Position numbers and translations under genes: made by a program. A DNA stretch of 16,306 nucleotides from JAMCRM01 sp041685075. Lineage in GTDB: Bacteria; Acidobacteriota; Terriglobia; Bryobacterales; Bryobacteraceae. Below, piece by piece: positions 8,089 through 15,697 of the stretch. Below the pieces are notes generated by a model. The model was not told where the DNA came from. It was given only the letters and a program-made list of their open reading frames with translations, and did not search any database. The DNA lies in the NCBI GenBank assembly GCA_041685075.1, contig JAWLGN010000112.1, positions 1 through 16,306 of the forward strand, written 5' to 3'. Within the stretch, counting starts at the first letter, position 1, and each line of letters begins with the position of its first letter.

Positions 8089-11000
8089 ATGCGAATCTCA
8101 AATTTCGTCTGCAGCTTACTGCTTGTTACTTCGTTCGTTCGCGCCCAGACAGGGACGGGGCGCATCGGCGGCACCGTGGCGGATTCGAGCGGGGCGGTGA
8201 TCCCCGGCGCCGCCATCACGGTCACGGGCGCGCGCACCGGTTTCGAACGCACGGTCCAGGCCGATGCGCAGGGGCGCTACGCGGTGGTCGACCTGCCGCC
8301 CGCGGTCTACCGCGTGAAGGCCCGCGCTGAAGGGCTGGGTCCCGCCGAGTACACCGGCATCACGCTCGCCGCGGGCCAGGAGCGCACGCTGGATATCCCG
8401 CTCCAGCCCGCGGCCTTCGCCACCGAGGTTACCGTCACGGGCGGCGACCTGGTGGTGATCGACACCAGTTCGGCCAGCATGTCGGCCAACATTCACGAGC
8501 GCGAAGTGGCCGGCCTGCCGCTCAACGGGCGCCAGCTTTCGCAGCTCTACCTGATGGCGCCGGGCGCCCAAAGCTCCGGCGGCGGCAGCTACGACAACAT
8601 CCGCTTCAGCGGGCGCGCCAACCAGCAGAATGCCGTGCGCTTCGACGGCATCGAGGCCTCCTCCATCATCGACGCCTCGCCGGGCAACCTGAACGGCGAG
8701 ACCTCGACGGGCTTCCGGCTGCAATCGAGCCTCGAAAACGTGCAGGAGTTCCGGGTGGAATCGAGCAACTACCCGGCCGAGTTCGGCACCGGCACCGCAG
8801 GGCAGATCAGCATCGTGAGCAAGTCCGGCGGCAACCAGTTTCACGGCGCGCTGTTCGAGTACCTGCGCAACGACGCCATGGACGCGCGCAACTTCTTCGA
8901 CGGCGCCGATCCCGCGCCGCTGCGGCTCAACCAGTTCGGCGGCTCGCTGGGCGGGCCCCTTATCAAGGAGCGGCTGTTCTTCTTCGCCGCGTATGAAGGG
9001 CTGCGGCAGCGGGCGTACCACAACCTGATCGAGGCGGTGCCGAGCGCGGCGGCGCGGGCGCGCGCGGTGCCTTCGATCGCGCCCCTGCTGGACGCCTACC
9101 CGGCGGGCACCCCTACGGCCAACCCGGATCTCGACCTGGCGCGGCTCACCGCCGGCGCGCCGATCGACGAGGACTACGGCAGCCTGCGGCTGGACTACCG
9201 GATCAGCCCCCGGTACCAGCTTACCGCGCGCTACTTCCGCGACCAGGGCCGCATGCAGCACCCGCTGAACGTGACGGGCAACACGGCGCGCACCACCGCG
9301 GCGCCGCAGAACGCGCTGGTGAGCCTGCAGCAGGTGCTGCGGCCCACCGTGATCCACGAAACGCGCCTCGGCTTCAACGGCGTGAAGACGCGCTACCAGG
9401 GGGTGGCGCCGTCGGTGAACGGCATCGATCTCTCGGCGGTTTCGATCGATTTCACCGGCACTGCTACGATAGCGGGCATCGGTGGGCAGGGCGTTTCGGG
9501 CGGCGCCGCGCGCATCGGCGGGTTGGTGCGCTCATCGAGCGCGCAGAACGGCCGCGCGGTCCCCTACACCAACTACACCCTCACCTTCGCCGACCAGTTG
9601 AGCTGGGTGCGCGGCGCGCACTCCTTCAAGTTCGGCTTCGAGTTCCGGCCCATCCGCATGTACACGGACCGGCTGGGCGGCACGACCTACACGTTTTCGA
9701 ACATCGACGCGCTGCTCGCCAACACGCCTTCGAGCGTGCAGGTGATCGGCGACGTCAGCGCGCCCAACCCGCTGCACGGGGGCGTTACGGGCAACCGCTA
9801 CCTGAAGCAGGAGTACTACATCGGCTATGCGCAGGACGAGTGGAAGATCGGCCGCACCTTCACGGTGAACTACGGGCTGCGCTACGAGTACTACACGGTG
9901 CTGCGGGAGGATCGCAACCTGTTCACCTTCTTCGACATGAGCACGGGCGACCTGGATCCGGACCCCAGCCGCCCCTGGTACAACACCAACCGCGCGAACT
10001 TCGGGCCGCGCCTGGCCTTCACGTGGGCGCCCGCGCGATGGAACGGCAACACGGTGTTCCGCGCCGGCGCGGGCTACTATTACGGACCGGGGCAGACGGA
10101 GGACCAGGTGCAGCCGATCGACAGCGACCGGGTGACCGTGGCCCGCACCACCGGCATCGCCTTCCCGGTGGACAGCGCCGCCATCATCGCGTCGTTCGAC
10201 CGCAACAACCTGAAGAACTTCGCGCCGCGGGTCTACGCCCCGGGCTACACGCTGCCGGAGAAGGTGCTCTCCTACACGGCGTCGGTGCAACAGCGGCTGC
10301 CGCTCGATACCGTGCTGACGGCGGCGTACGTGGCCAGCCAGGGGCGCAACCTGTTCCTGCGCTCCTGGACCAACTTGCTGCTGGGGGTGGGGATGAACCC
10401 GGCGAGCGGGGCGGGCATCCCGGTGCTCGAGTTCGGCGACCGCTTCGCCCAGATGGACTACAAGACCAGCGGCGGCACCGATCGCTACGACTCGCTCCAG
10501 GTGACCGCCCACCGCCGTTTCGCCGAGGGGCTGACAGTGGGAGCGCAGTGGACTTGGGGCCACAGCATCGGCAACACCGGCGGGTCCAACGAGGCGCAGA
10601 CCCAACAGAACCCGTTCAACTTCGAGCAGGACCGTGGAAACAACGCCTTCGACGTACGCCACAGCTTCCATGCCACGGCTCTCTACACGCTGCCGTTCGG
10701 CAAGCGGCGGGCGCGGCTGCTGGCGGGCGGCTGGAGCATCGGGGGCGTGCTGAACGCGCGCACCGGGATGCCCATCGACCTGACGCTGGCGCGCAACGAC
10801 ATCGCCTACCGGCTGAACCGTACGGGCCAGTTCGTCAACGGCCCGGTGGTGGAGGGCGGCCAGGTTCTGACCACCCCGGTGGTGAACAATCCCTGGGGCG
10901 GCGCGTTTCGCAGCAACCGCCGGCCAAGCGTAGTGGCAGGCGCGAGCCCTTACCTGAAGAATCCAACCGACAAGCGTGCGTTCCTGAACCCGGCGGCATT

Positions 11001-11349
11001 CACAATTCCCGCGCCGGGCGAGTATGGCAACCTGGGGCGCTGGGCGCTGAAAGGGCCGGGGCTGGCGCAACTGGACCTGACGCTGCACAAGCGCTTCGAG
11101 CTGGGCGAAGGGCACGCCATCGAGTTTCGCGGCGAAGTGTACAACGTGCTGAACCGGGCCAATTTCGCCAACCCGGTGGCGCGGCTGAACAACGCGCTGG
11201 GCACGGGCGTCAACCAGTTGCAGCCGGGGCAGCCGTTTACGGCGGCAGCGGCGGGCGGCAGCTTCGGCATGATTACATCCACCGTCACCAAGGACGTGGG
11301 ACTGGGCGCGGGGCGCCAGGTGCAGCTTTCGCTGCGCTACAGCTTCTGA
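8089..11349 (+). CDS. TonB-dependent receptor with N-terminal carboxypeptidase-regulatory domain (complete)
   Basis: 1086 residues, same architecture as the receptor at the left edge but clearly diverged. Signal peptide at 1-19 (VCSLLLVTSFVRA|QTG). CarboxypepD_reg-like domain at about 24-110 (GRIGGTVADSSGAVIPGA, GRYAVVDLP, YRVKARAEGL). Plug-type motifs follow: LPLNGRQLSQLYLMAPG, NIRFSGRANQQNAVRFDG, EFGTGTAGQISIVSKSGGNQFHG. The rest is a long beta-barrel with many aromatic alternations, ending in LSLRYSF, the C-terminal aromatic expected for an outer-membrane barrel. ATG 8089 is preferred over the in-frame GTG 8086 and TTG 8080 because it begins the signal peptide directly. It lies 68 bp downstream of rhaB on the same strand, so a sugar substrate is possible but not shown. 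Its stop is 21 bp from the stop of the convergent secreted-protein gene. Confidence 0.95.
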   Translation: MRISNFVCSLLLVTSFVRAQTGTGRIGGTVADSSGAVIPGAAITVTGARTGFERTVQADAQGRYAVVDLPPAVYRVKARAEGLGPAEYTGITLAAGQERTLDIPLQPAAFATEVTVTGGDLVVIDTSSASMSANIHEREVAGLPLNGRQLSQLYLMAPGAQSSGGGSYDNIRFSGRANQQNAVRFDGIEASSIIDASPGNLNGETSTGFRLQSSLENVQEFRVESSNYPAEFGTGTAGQISIVSKSGGNQFHGALFEYLRNDAMDARNFFDGADPAPLRLNQFGGSLGGPLIKERLFFFAAYEGLRQRAYHNLIEAVPSAAARARAVPSIAPLLDAYPAGTPTANPDLDLARLTAGAPIDEDYGSLRLDYRISPRYQLTARYFRDQGRMQHPLNVTGNTARTTAAPQNALVSLQQVLRPTVIHETRLGFNGVKTRYQGVAPSVNGIDLSAVSIDFTGTATIAGIGGQGVSGGAARIGGLVRSSSAQNGRAVPYTNYTLTFADQLSWVRGAHSFKFGFEFRPIRMYTDRLGGTTYTFSNIDALLANTPSSVQVIGDVSAPNPLHGGVTGNRYLKQEYYIGYAQDEWKIGRTFTVNYGLRYEYYTVLREDRNLFTFFDMSTGDLDPDPSRPWYNTNRANFGPRLAFTWAPARWNGNTVFRAGAGYYYGPGQTEDQVQPIDSDRVTVARTTGIAFPVDSAAIIASFDRNNLKNFAPRVYAPGYTLPEKVLSYTASVQQRLPLDTVLTAAYVASQGRNLFLRSWTNLLLGVGMNPASGAGIPVLEFGDRFAQMDYKTSGGTDRYDSLQVTAHRRFAEGLTVGAQWTWGHSIGNTGGSNEAQTQQNPFNFEQDRGNNAFDVRHSFHATALYTLPFGKRRARLLAGGWSIGGVLNARTGMPIDLTLARNDIAYRLNRTGQFVNGPVVEGGQVLTTPVVNNPWGGAFRSNRRPSVVAGASPYLKNPTDKRAFLNPAAFTIPAPGEYGNLGRWALKGPGLAQLDLTLHKRFELGEGHAIEFRGEVYNVLNRANFANPVARLNNALGTGVNQLQPGQPFTAAAAGGSFGMITSTVTKDVGLGAGRQVQLSLRYSF

Positions 11350-11353
11350 AGGC

Positions 11354-11368
11354 GCGGCGGGCGGCCGC
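11354..11368. terminator. Small GC hairpin in the convergent gap
   Basis: GCGGC and GCCGC arms with a 5-base loop fill most of the 21-bp gap between two convergent stop codons. There is no T-tract on either side. It could serve both directions, but a GC-rich 5-bp stem is easily due to chance. Confidence 0.25.
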
Positions 11369-11370
11369 AG

Positions 11371-12198
11371 TTACTCCGGCGCGCGGCGGGCGGCGGCGAC
11401 GGGAGCTTCGTAGGGATCGAGGCGGTAGTCGCTGTAGCGATACTGCCACTCGCCGCCGATCCACTTGATAAGAGCGATGCGGAGGGTGGCGGCGGCATCG
11501 GTACGGCTGGGGAGCCACATGCGCTCGGCGATGCGGGTCTGTTCGAGAAGCACGCGGGTGCCCTTGTGCACGCGGACGAGGAAAAGGCCGAGGCTGACGT
11601 CGTCGAAGGCCTCGGCTTCCAGGCGCGCCCAGCCGTAGTCTTCTTTATCGATCCACAGGACGCCGCGCGTCTTGCGCAGGAAGCCTGCGGCCAGGGAGCC
11701 GGGCTTGTAGCCGGGGCGGGGCTCGGCGTGGATGACGTAGCAGGGGCGGCCGTTGTAGGTGGTTTCGCCGGCGAGGCGGAAGTTGAAGGCTGCGGGGACT
11801 TCGTCGAGGAACTCGCGCTGGCGGCGCCGCTTCTTTTCCCAGTCGGCCAGGCGGCGGGCGCGCTCTTCGGGGGTCTCCTGGCTGCGCTGCTCGATGGCGA
11901 AGGCGCGCTTCTCTTCTTCGTGGCGGTCCTCATCGGGCGGAAGCGGCTCGCCGTCGCGGGCGATGAGGCGGCGGTAGGGGCTGCCGCCGGGCATGGTGAC
12001 CTCGTAGGTGCGGATCTCGTGTTTCTTGGTGCGGCCACTGGAGTCGATCTGGCGGAGGTTCTGATGCTCGATGAAGGAGTAGTGGACGGCGCGGGCGTCG
12101 CTGTACTTGTAGGTTTCGAGGGCGCGGCGGACGATGTCGCGGGGGTCCTGCTGGGCGGCGAGCGCCAGGGGGAGGAGCAGGAGAATCAGGGAGCGCAT
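11371..12198 (-). CDS. Secreted LolA-like (outer-membrane lipoprotein-sorting type) protein of unknown function
   Basis: 275 residues. Signal peptide at 1-15 (LILLLLPLALAA|QQ), so probably periplasmic. The body resembles the LolA/RseB-type half-barrel seen in many acidobacterial exported proteins: an N-terminal helix (DIVRRALETYK), a beta-rich region (HYSFIEHQNLRQIDSSGRTKKHEIRTYEV), later strands YNGRPCYVIHAEPRPGY, GVLWIDKEDYGWARLEAEAF, a WLPSR segment at 228-232, and a final YRYSDYRL strand. Residues 89-131 form a very highly charged, helix-prone insert. There is a single cysteine, C153. It follows the maturase-type gene after 5 bp with no Shine-Dalgarno, which suggests translational coupling and a joint role, but no function is established. 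Family assignment is by pattern only and moderately secure. Confidence 0.75.
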   Translation of the reverse strand: MRSLILLLLPLALAAQQDPRDIVRRALETYKYSDARAVHYSFIEHQNLRQIDSSGRTKKHEIRTYEVTMPGGSPYRRLIARDGEPLPPDEDRHEEEKRAFAIEQRSQETPEERARRLADWEKKRRRQREFLDEVPAAFNFRLAGETTYNGRPCYVIHAEPRPGYKPGSLAAGFLRKTRGVLWIDKEDYGWARLEAEAFDDVSLGLFLVRVHKGTRVLLEQTRIAERMWLPSRTDAAATLRIALIKWIGGEWQYRYSDYRLDPYEAPVAAARRAPE

Positions 12199-12203
12199 AG
12201 GGA

Positions 12204-13370
12204 TCAGGTGGTGCGGGCGCAGAGACGATCGACTTCCTTGCGCAGCGGCTCGACGGCTTTGGCGAACATCATCTTATAGGCTCCGCAGAAGTAATCGAGG
12301 TCGTTGAAGTTGCGGCGCGGGTCGTGGCGGTGCTTGGGGCAGCCGCCATGGCAGATGTGCTGGTATTCGCAGGCCTGGCAGACGGGGTGGGGGAGGGCCT
12401 TGTTGGCGGCGAAGGAGTAGCGCTTCTGGCGTCGGGCGATTTCGGGCCAGGAATCGAGATTGAGGTTGCCCAGCTTCCACTCGGAGGAGACGAAGAAGTC
12501 GCAGGGGTAGATATCGCCGTTATACTCGACCACCACGTAGCTGTCGCAGGTTTCATGCATGGTGCAGGCGCCGGGGCGCTGGCCGGCGAGGGCTTCGGCG
12601 AGGTTGTCGAAGTAGCGGATGCGGACCTTGCGGCGCTCGGGCCACCAGAGGTCGAAGACTTCGCACATGAAGCGGCCGTACTGCTCGGGGGTGATGGTGA
12701 AGGGATAGGGGCGGCCGTCGCTGTCGAAGTCCGAGAGCGGGATGAACTGCATGTACTCGATGCCGATGGAGCGGAAGAAGCGGTAGATTTCGCGGGGCTT
12801 TTCGACGTTGGCCTGGCTGAGGACGCAGAGGACGTTGAACTCGACCTTGTGCTTCTGCATGGCACGGATGCTTTCCATGACGCGGGCCCAGGTGGGCTTG
12901 CCGGCCTTGTTGAAGCGGTATTGGTCATGGACGTCCTCGGGGCCGTCGATGGAGATACCGATGAGCCAGTTGTACTGCTTGAAGAGTTCGCACCAGGCGT
13001 CGTCGAGGAGCATGCCGTTGGTCTGGAGGGCGTTGGAGACGGACTGGCTGTTGCGGCCGTACTGCTGCTGGAAGTCGACGAGTTTGGTGAAGAAGGGCAG
13101 GCCGGCGAGGGTAGGTTCGCCGCCCTGGAAGGCGAAGATGCTGTTGGGGTAGGAGTAGAAGAGGAAGGTATCGACCATGTGCTCGAGGGTATCGAGGGAC
13201 ATGCGGCGGGCGGGCATGGACTTGTAGGGGTCGGCTTCGCGGTCGAGGTAGAAGCAGTAGGCGCAGTCGAGATTGCAGACCGCGGAAGCGGGTTTGATGA
13301 GTAGCGATCCGATGCGCGGGGTGGTGCCCAGCCCCCCTCCCAGAATCGGCAGGGCGTTCCCTGTTGCCAT
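12204..13370 (-). CDS. Radical SAM/SPASM enzyme, anaerobic sulfatase-maturase type
   Basis: 388 residues. The radical-SAM cluster motif is CNLDCAYC (C32, C36, C39), preceded by SLLIKPAS as in known anaerobic sulfatase-maturating enzymes. FAFQGGEPTLAG, LQTNG and GISIDGPEDVHD match the same family. The C-terminal SPASM region has C269, C275, C290, C331, C334, C340, C344 and C362, with the same spacing I recall for the Clostridium perfringens enzyme. D291 in PCDFF sits where its catalytic aspartate lies. Such enzymes oxidise an active-site Cys or Ser of sulfatases to formylglycine without oxygen, in the cytoplasm. No sulfatase is in the window; the adjacent gene is a secreted LolA-like protein. 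The start at 13370 is supported by a -10-like TACACT 6 bases upstream. Other SPASM peptide-modifying functions cannot be excluded. Confidence 0.9.
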   Translation of the reverse strand: MATGNALPILGGGLGTTPRIGSLLIKPASAVCNLDCAYCFYLDREADPYKSMPARRMSLDTLEHMVDTFLFYSYPNSIFAFQGGEPTLAGLPFFTKLVDFQQQYGRNSQSVSNALQTNGMLLDDAWCELFKQYNWLIGISIDGPEDVHDQYRFNKAGKPTWARVMESIRAMQKHKVEFNVLCVLSQANVEKPREIYRFFRSIGIEYMQFIPLSDFDSDGRPYPFTITPEQYGRFMCEVFDLWWPERRKVRIRYFDNLAEALAGQRPGACTMHETCDSYVVVEYNGDIYPCDFFVSSEWKLGNLNLDSWPEIARRQKRYSFAANKALPHPVCQACEYQHICHGGCPKHRHDPRRNFNDLDYFCGAYKMMFAKAVEPLRKEVDRLCARTT

Positions 13371-13376
13371 AAGTCC

Positions 13377-13382
13377 AGTGTA
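13377..13382 (-). promoter_or_regulatory. -10 hexamer of the maturase gene (possible leaderless promoter)
   Basis: On the minus strand TACACT directly follows the TGA of the upstream STGPRT-family gene and lies 6 bases before the ATG at 13370. There is no Shine-Dalgarno in the 12-bp gap. The distance fits transcription starting at the A of ATG. Confidence 0.4.
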
Positions 13383-14075
13383 TCATCCGGCGGCGGGCGG
13401 GCCGGGGGTGGGGATGGGTTCGGGAGGGGGCTCGGATGGGTTCGTTATAGGAATGGGAAGTGGCGTGATTTGTTCGGGTTGGGAGATGGAAATGGGTTCG
13501 TTCGGTAAATCGTTGCGGAGGGCCCGGAGGCGTTCGAACTCCTGGACGGCGCGGCGGTAGAGGCGCTCGGCCTGGGCCTGGTAGCGGAGGAAGAGGGTCC
13601 AGGTGCGGTCGTCGCGGGTGATCATGCGGAAGCCGTCGGCGATGCCGAGGTTGCGATGGTTCTCGCGGGTGACCTGGACATCGGAGGTATAGAACTGGTC
13701 GAGGGGGGCGAAGAGGCGGTCGCGGCGGACGTCGAAGAAGCGCTCGAAGGCGGAGGTCAGGAGGCCGGCTTCGATGCGGGCGGCGCGGAGGATAGACTGC
13801 TGGGCGAGGGCGATGCGTTCGAGGGCGAAGAGTTCCTGGGAATTGGCGGGCTGGTAGGTGGCGGCGAGGTCGACGATGAGGCGGGCGACGTCCTGGATTT
13901 CTTCGAGGCGGATGACGGTGCAACTGGAGGCGGCGAAGGAGTGCTTGCGGGCGTTCCGGGCGGAGCGAGCCTTGCCGGCGGCGGTACGGGGGCCGGTGGA
14001 GCGGGCGGCGTTGGCGCGGTTGGCGGCGAGCTGCTTCTCGGTGACGGTTTTCTTGCGCTTCGTGGGTTGAGGCAT
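13383..14075 (-). CDS. STGPRT-motif family protein, unknown function
   Basis: 230 residues. The N-terminus is strongly basic (PTKRKKTVTEKQLAANRANA) and leads into STGPRTAAGKARSARNARKHSF at about 26-47. I recognise this N-terminal motif from a large paralogous family of uncharacterised proteins in Acidobacteriota and Planctomycetes. The middle is predicted helical: 56-110, and 159-183 with the pattern LFLRYQAQAERLYRRAVQEF. The last 33 residues are proline-rich. There is no signal peptide or membrane segment, so it is probably cytoplasmic; the basic head could bind nucleic acid, but that is inference. ATG 14075 is chosen over the upstream in-frame GTG at 14261 because it starts right before the conserved head and has AAAGG 8 bases upstream. 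It is 12 bp upstream of the maturase gene on the same strand. Confidence 0.8.
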   Translation of the reverse strand: MPQPTKRKKTVTEKQLAANRANAARSTGPRTAAGKARSARNARKHSFAASSCTVIRLEEIQDVARLIVDLAATYQPANSQELFALERIALAQQSILRAARIEAGLLTSAFERFFDVRRDRLFAPLDQFYTSDVQVTRENHRNLGIADGFRMITRDDRTWTLFLRYQAQAERLYRRAVQEFERLRALRNDLPNEPISISQPEQITPLPIPITNPSEPPPEPIPTPGPPAAG

Positions 14076-14270
14076 GGGGTCGGCCTTTCGCTTGGAGGAA
14101 TAGCACGGAGAGCGGCGGAATTTGCGGAGGTGAGCGGGGAAGTGATTGAGGGTGGGGGAGATATTTTCTTGGAATGGGCGTGAAAAGGCCGCGGAGGCGC
14201 GCTCGGTTCTGTCCGGCGAAGTGAAAGCGCGCGCGACAGGGGGACCGCGGATCTGGCACACTGTAGAGTT
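14076..14270. other. Divergent intergenic region
   Basis: 195 bp between the STGPRT-family gene (minus) and pntAA (plus). It carries the AAAGG ribosome site of the minus gene and a pair of overlapping -10-like hexamers near 14257-14265. An in-frame extension of the minus gene runs through it without a stop, but I do not regard it as coding. I see no small gene or clear RNA in it. Confidence 0.5.
14257..14265. promoter_or_regulatory. Overlapping divergent -10-like hexamers upstream of pntAA
   Basis: Plus-strand CACACT (14257-14262) lies 8 bases before the pntAA ATG, which has no Shine-Dalgarno. On the minus strand TACAGT (14265-14260) overlaps it by 3 bases and points toward the STGPRT-family gene, about 185 bases away. 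The plus hexamer lacks the usual first T, so support is weak. Confidence 0.25.
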
Positions 14271-15416
14271 ATGATTGTCGGCGTTCCTACCGAGAGGGGG
14301 CCGGGTGAGCGGAGGGTGGCCCTGGTTCCATCGGCTGTCGCTTCCCTCGTCAAACGCGGCTTCGAGGTGATTGTCGAATCGGGCGCGGGGCTGAGCGCGG
14401 GGTTTCCCGATGCCGCCTTCGGGGACAAGGGCGCACAGATCGCTCCGTCGCGGGATGCGGTGATCGAGAAGGCGGATGTGCTTCTCGTGGTGCGCGCGGA
14501 TAGCGGCGGGCTGGCCGGCGCGCGCAGCGGACAGGCCGCGATCGGATTCTACGATCCGTTATCGGCGCCGCAGGTGGTGCAGGAGGTGGCATCCCAGGGG
14601 GTCACCGCGTTTTCCATGGAGCTGATCCCGCGGATTACGCGGGCGCAGAGCATGGACGCGCTGTCCTCGATGGCCACGCTGGCCGGGTACAAGGCGGTGC
14701 TGCTGGCGGCCAACCACCTGCCGCGCATGTTCCCCATGCTGATGACGGCGGCGGGCACCATCGCTCCCGCCAAGGTGTTCATCGTGGGGGTGGGGGTGGC
14801 GGGATTGCAGGCCATCGCCACCGCCCGGAGGCTGGGCGCCGTGGTGAGCGCCTACGACGTGCGGCCGGCCGTACGGGAGCAGGTGGAGAGCGTGGGGGCG
14901 AAGTTCGTGGAGCTGCCGCTCGAAGCCGGCGCCGCCGAGGATAAGGGCGGCTACGCGCGGGCGCAGGACGAGTCGTTCTACCGGCGGCAACGGGAGCTGA
15001 TGGCGCGGGTGGTGTCGGAAAGCGACGTGGTGATCACTACCGCGGCGGTGCCCGGCAAGAAAGCGCCGGTGCTGGTGACGGCCGAGATGGTGGAGCAGAT
15101 GGCGCCGGGATCCGTGATTGTGGACCTGGGAATCGAGCGCGGCGGCAACTGCGAGCTGACCGAGCCGGACCGCGTGGTGGAGAAGCACGGGGTGACGCTC
15201 ATCGGGCTGATGAACCTGCCGGGATCGATGCCCTACCACGCCAGCCAGATGTACGCCAAGAACATCGCGACCTTTCTGCAGCACATCGCCAAGGACGGCA
15301 GCATCGCGCTGGACAGCGAGGACGAGATCCTGCGGGAAACGCTGCTCACGCGCGACGGGAGCGTGGTGAACCCGCGGGTGCTGGAGCTGCTGGGAAGAAT
15401 GGGTAAGGAGGCCTAA
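14271..15416 (+). CDS. pntAA: NAD(P) transhydrogenase subunit alpha part 1 (NAD-binding domain I)
   Basis: 381 residues, close to the Rhodospirillum rubrum PntAA length. It is the soluble domain I that binds NAD(H) and passes hydride to NADP(H) on PntB, driven by the proton gradient; its location is the cytoplasmic face of the inner membrane. GVPTER at 4-9 near the N-terminus, PRITRAQSMDALSSMAT at 120-136 with R121, Q126, D129 and S132 at the positions of the invariant R. rubrum residues, and the Rossmann motif GVGVAG at 173-178 followed by AYDVRPAV with D196. The related alanine dehydrogenase fold is excluded by the RQDxxS set and the operon. No Shine-Dalgarno precedes the ATG. Its TAA overlaps the pntAB ATG by one base. 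Confidence 0.96.
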   Translation: MIVGVPTERGPGERRVALVPSAVASLVKRGFEVIVESGAGLSAGFPDAAFGDKGAQIAPSRDAVIEKADVLLVVRADSGGLAGARSGQAAIGFYDPLSAPQVVQEVASQGVTAFSMELIPRITRAQSMDALSSMATLAGYKAVLLAANHLPRMFPMLMTAAGTIAPAKVFIVGVGVAGLQAIATARRLGAVVSAYDVRPAVREQVESVGAKFVELPLEAGAAEDKGGYARAQDESFYRRQRELMARVVSESDVVITTAAVPGKKAPVLVTAEMVEQMAPGSVIVDLGIERGGNCELTEPDRVVEKHGVTLIGLMNLPGSMPYHASQMYAKNIATFLQHIAKDGSIALDSEDEILRETLLTRDGSVVNPRVLELLGRMGKEA

Positions 15417-15694
15417 TGGAACTGTTCGTCACAGCGCTAACGATTTTCGTGCTTGCGATTTTCGTCGGATTCGAAGTCATTACGAAGGTGCCGCCGACGC
15501 TGCACACGCCGCTGATGTCGGGGTCGAACGCGATCTCGGGCATCACGCTGGTGGGCGCCCTGCTCTCGAGCGGAACGCAGCATACCACCCTGACCACGGC
15601 GCTGGGATTCGTGGCGGTGGTGTTCGCCACGATCAACGTGGTGGGCGGCTTCCTGGTGACGAACCGGATGCTGGCGATGTTCAAGAAAAGGTAA
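15416..15694 (+). CDS. pntAB: NAD(P) transhydrogenase subunit alpha part 2 (membrane domain)
   Basis: 92 residues, the usual size of the split membrane part of the alpha subunit (domain II). Three hydrophobic stretches are visible at about 2-21, 38-55 and 60-82. GFEVITKVPPTLHTPLMSGSNAISG at 18-42 is the conserved signature of this subunit. It forms part of the proton channel with PntB in the inner membrane. A perfect AAGGAGG lies 4 bases before the ATG inside the end of pntAA, and the start overlaps the pntAA stop by one base. Confidence 0.96.
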   Translation: MELFVTALTIFVLAIFVGFEVITKVPPTLHTPLMSGSNAISGITLVGALLSSGTQHTTLTTALGFVAVVFATINVVGGFLVTNRMLAMFKKR

Positions 15695-15697
15695 CGG

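Noticed and set aside
9840..11468. A 542-codon plus-strand open frame inside the second TonB receptor
   Set aside because: Shadow frame with no recognisable domain; the receptor frame continues to a proper C-terminal aromatic residue.
11503..11517. WLPSR in the LolA-like protein, resembling the CxPSR sulfatase maturation motif, next to a maturase gene
   Set aside because: The modified Cys/Ser position is Trp and the following LLTG part of the sulfatase signature is absent; a W-L-P-x-R strand is common in LolA-type proteins.
12324..13304. A 326-codon plus-strand frame, rich in Gly, Val, Glu and Asp, opposite the maturase
   Set aside because: Antisense shadow of a radical SAM gene with all expected motifs; composition is typical of reverse-complement GC-rich coding sequence.
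14076..14261. 62-residue N-terminal extension of the STGPRT-family protein from a GTG at 14261
   Set aside because: The extension has no family-like sequence, and ATG 14075 has a Shine-Dalgarno and begins right before the conserved head.
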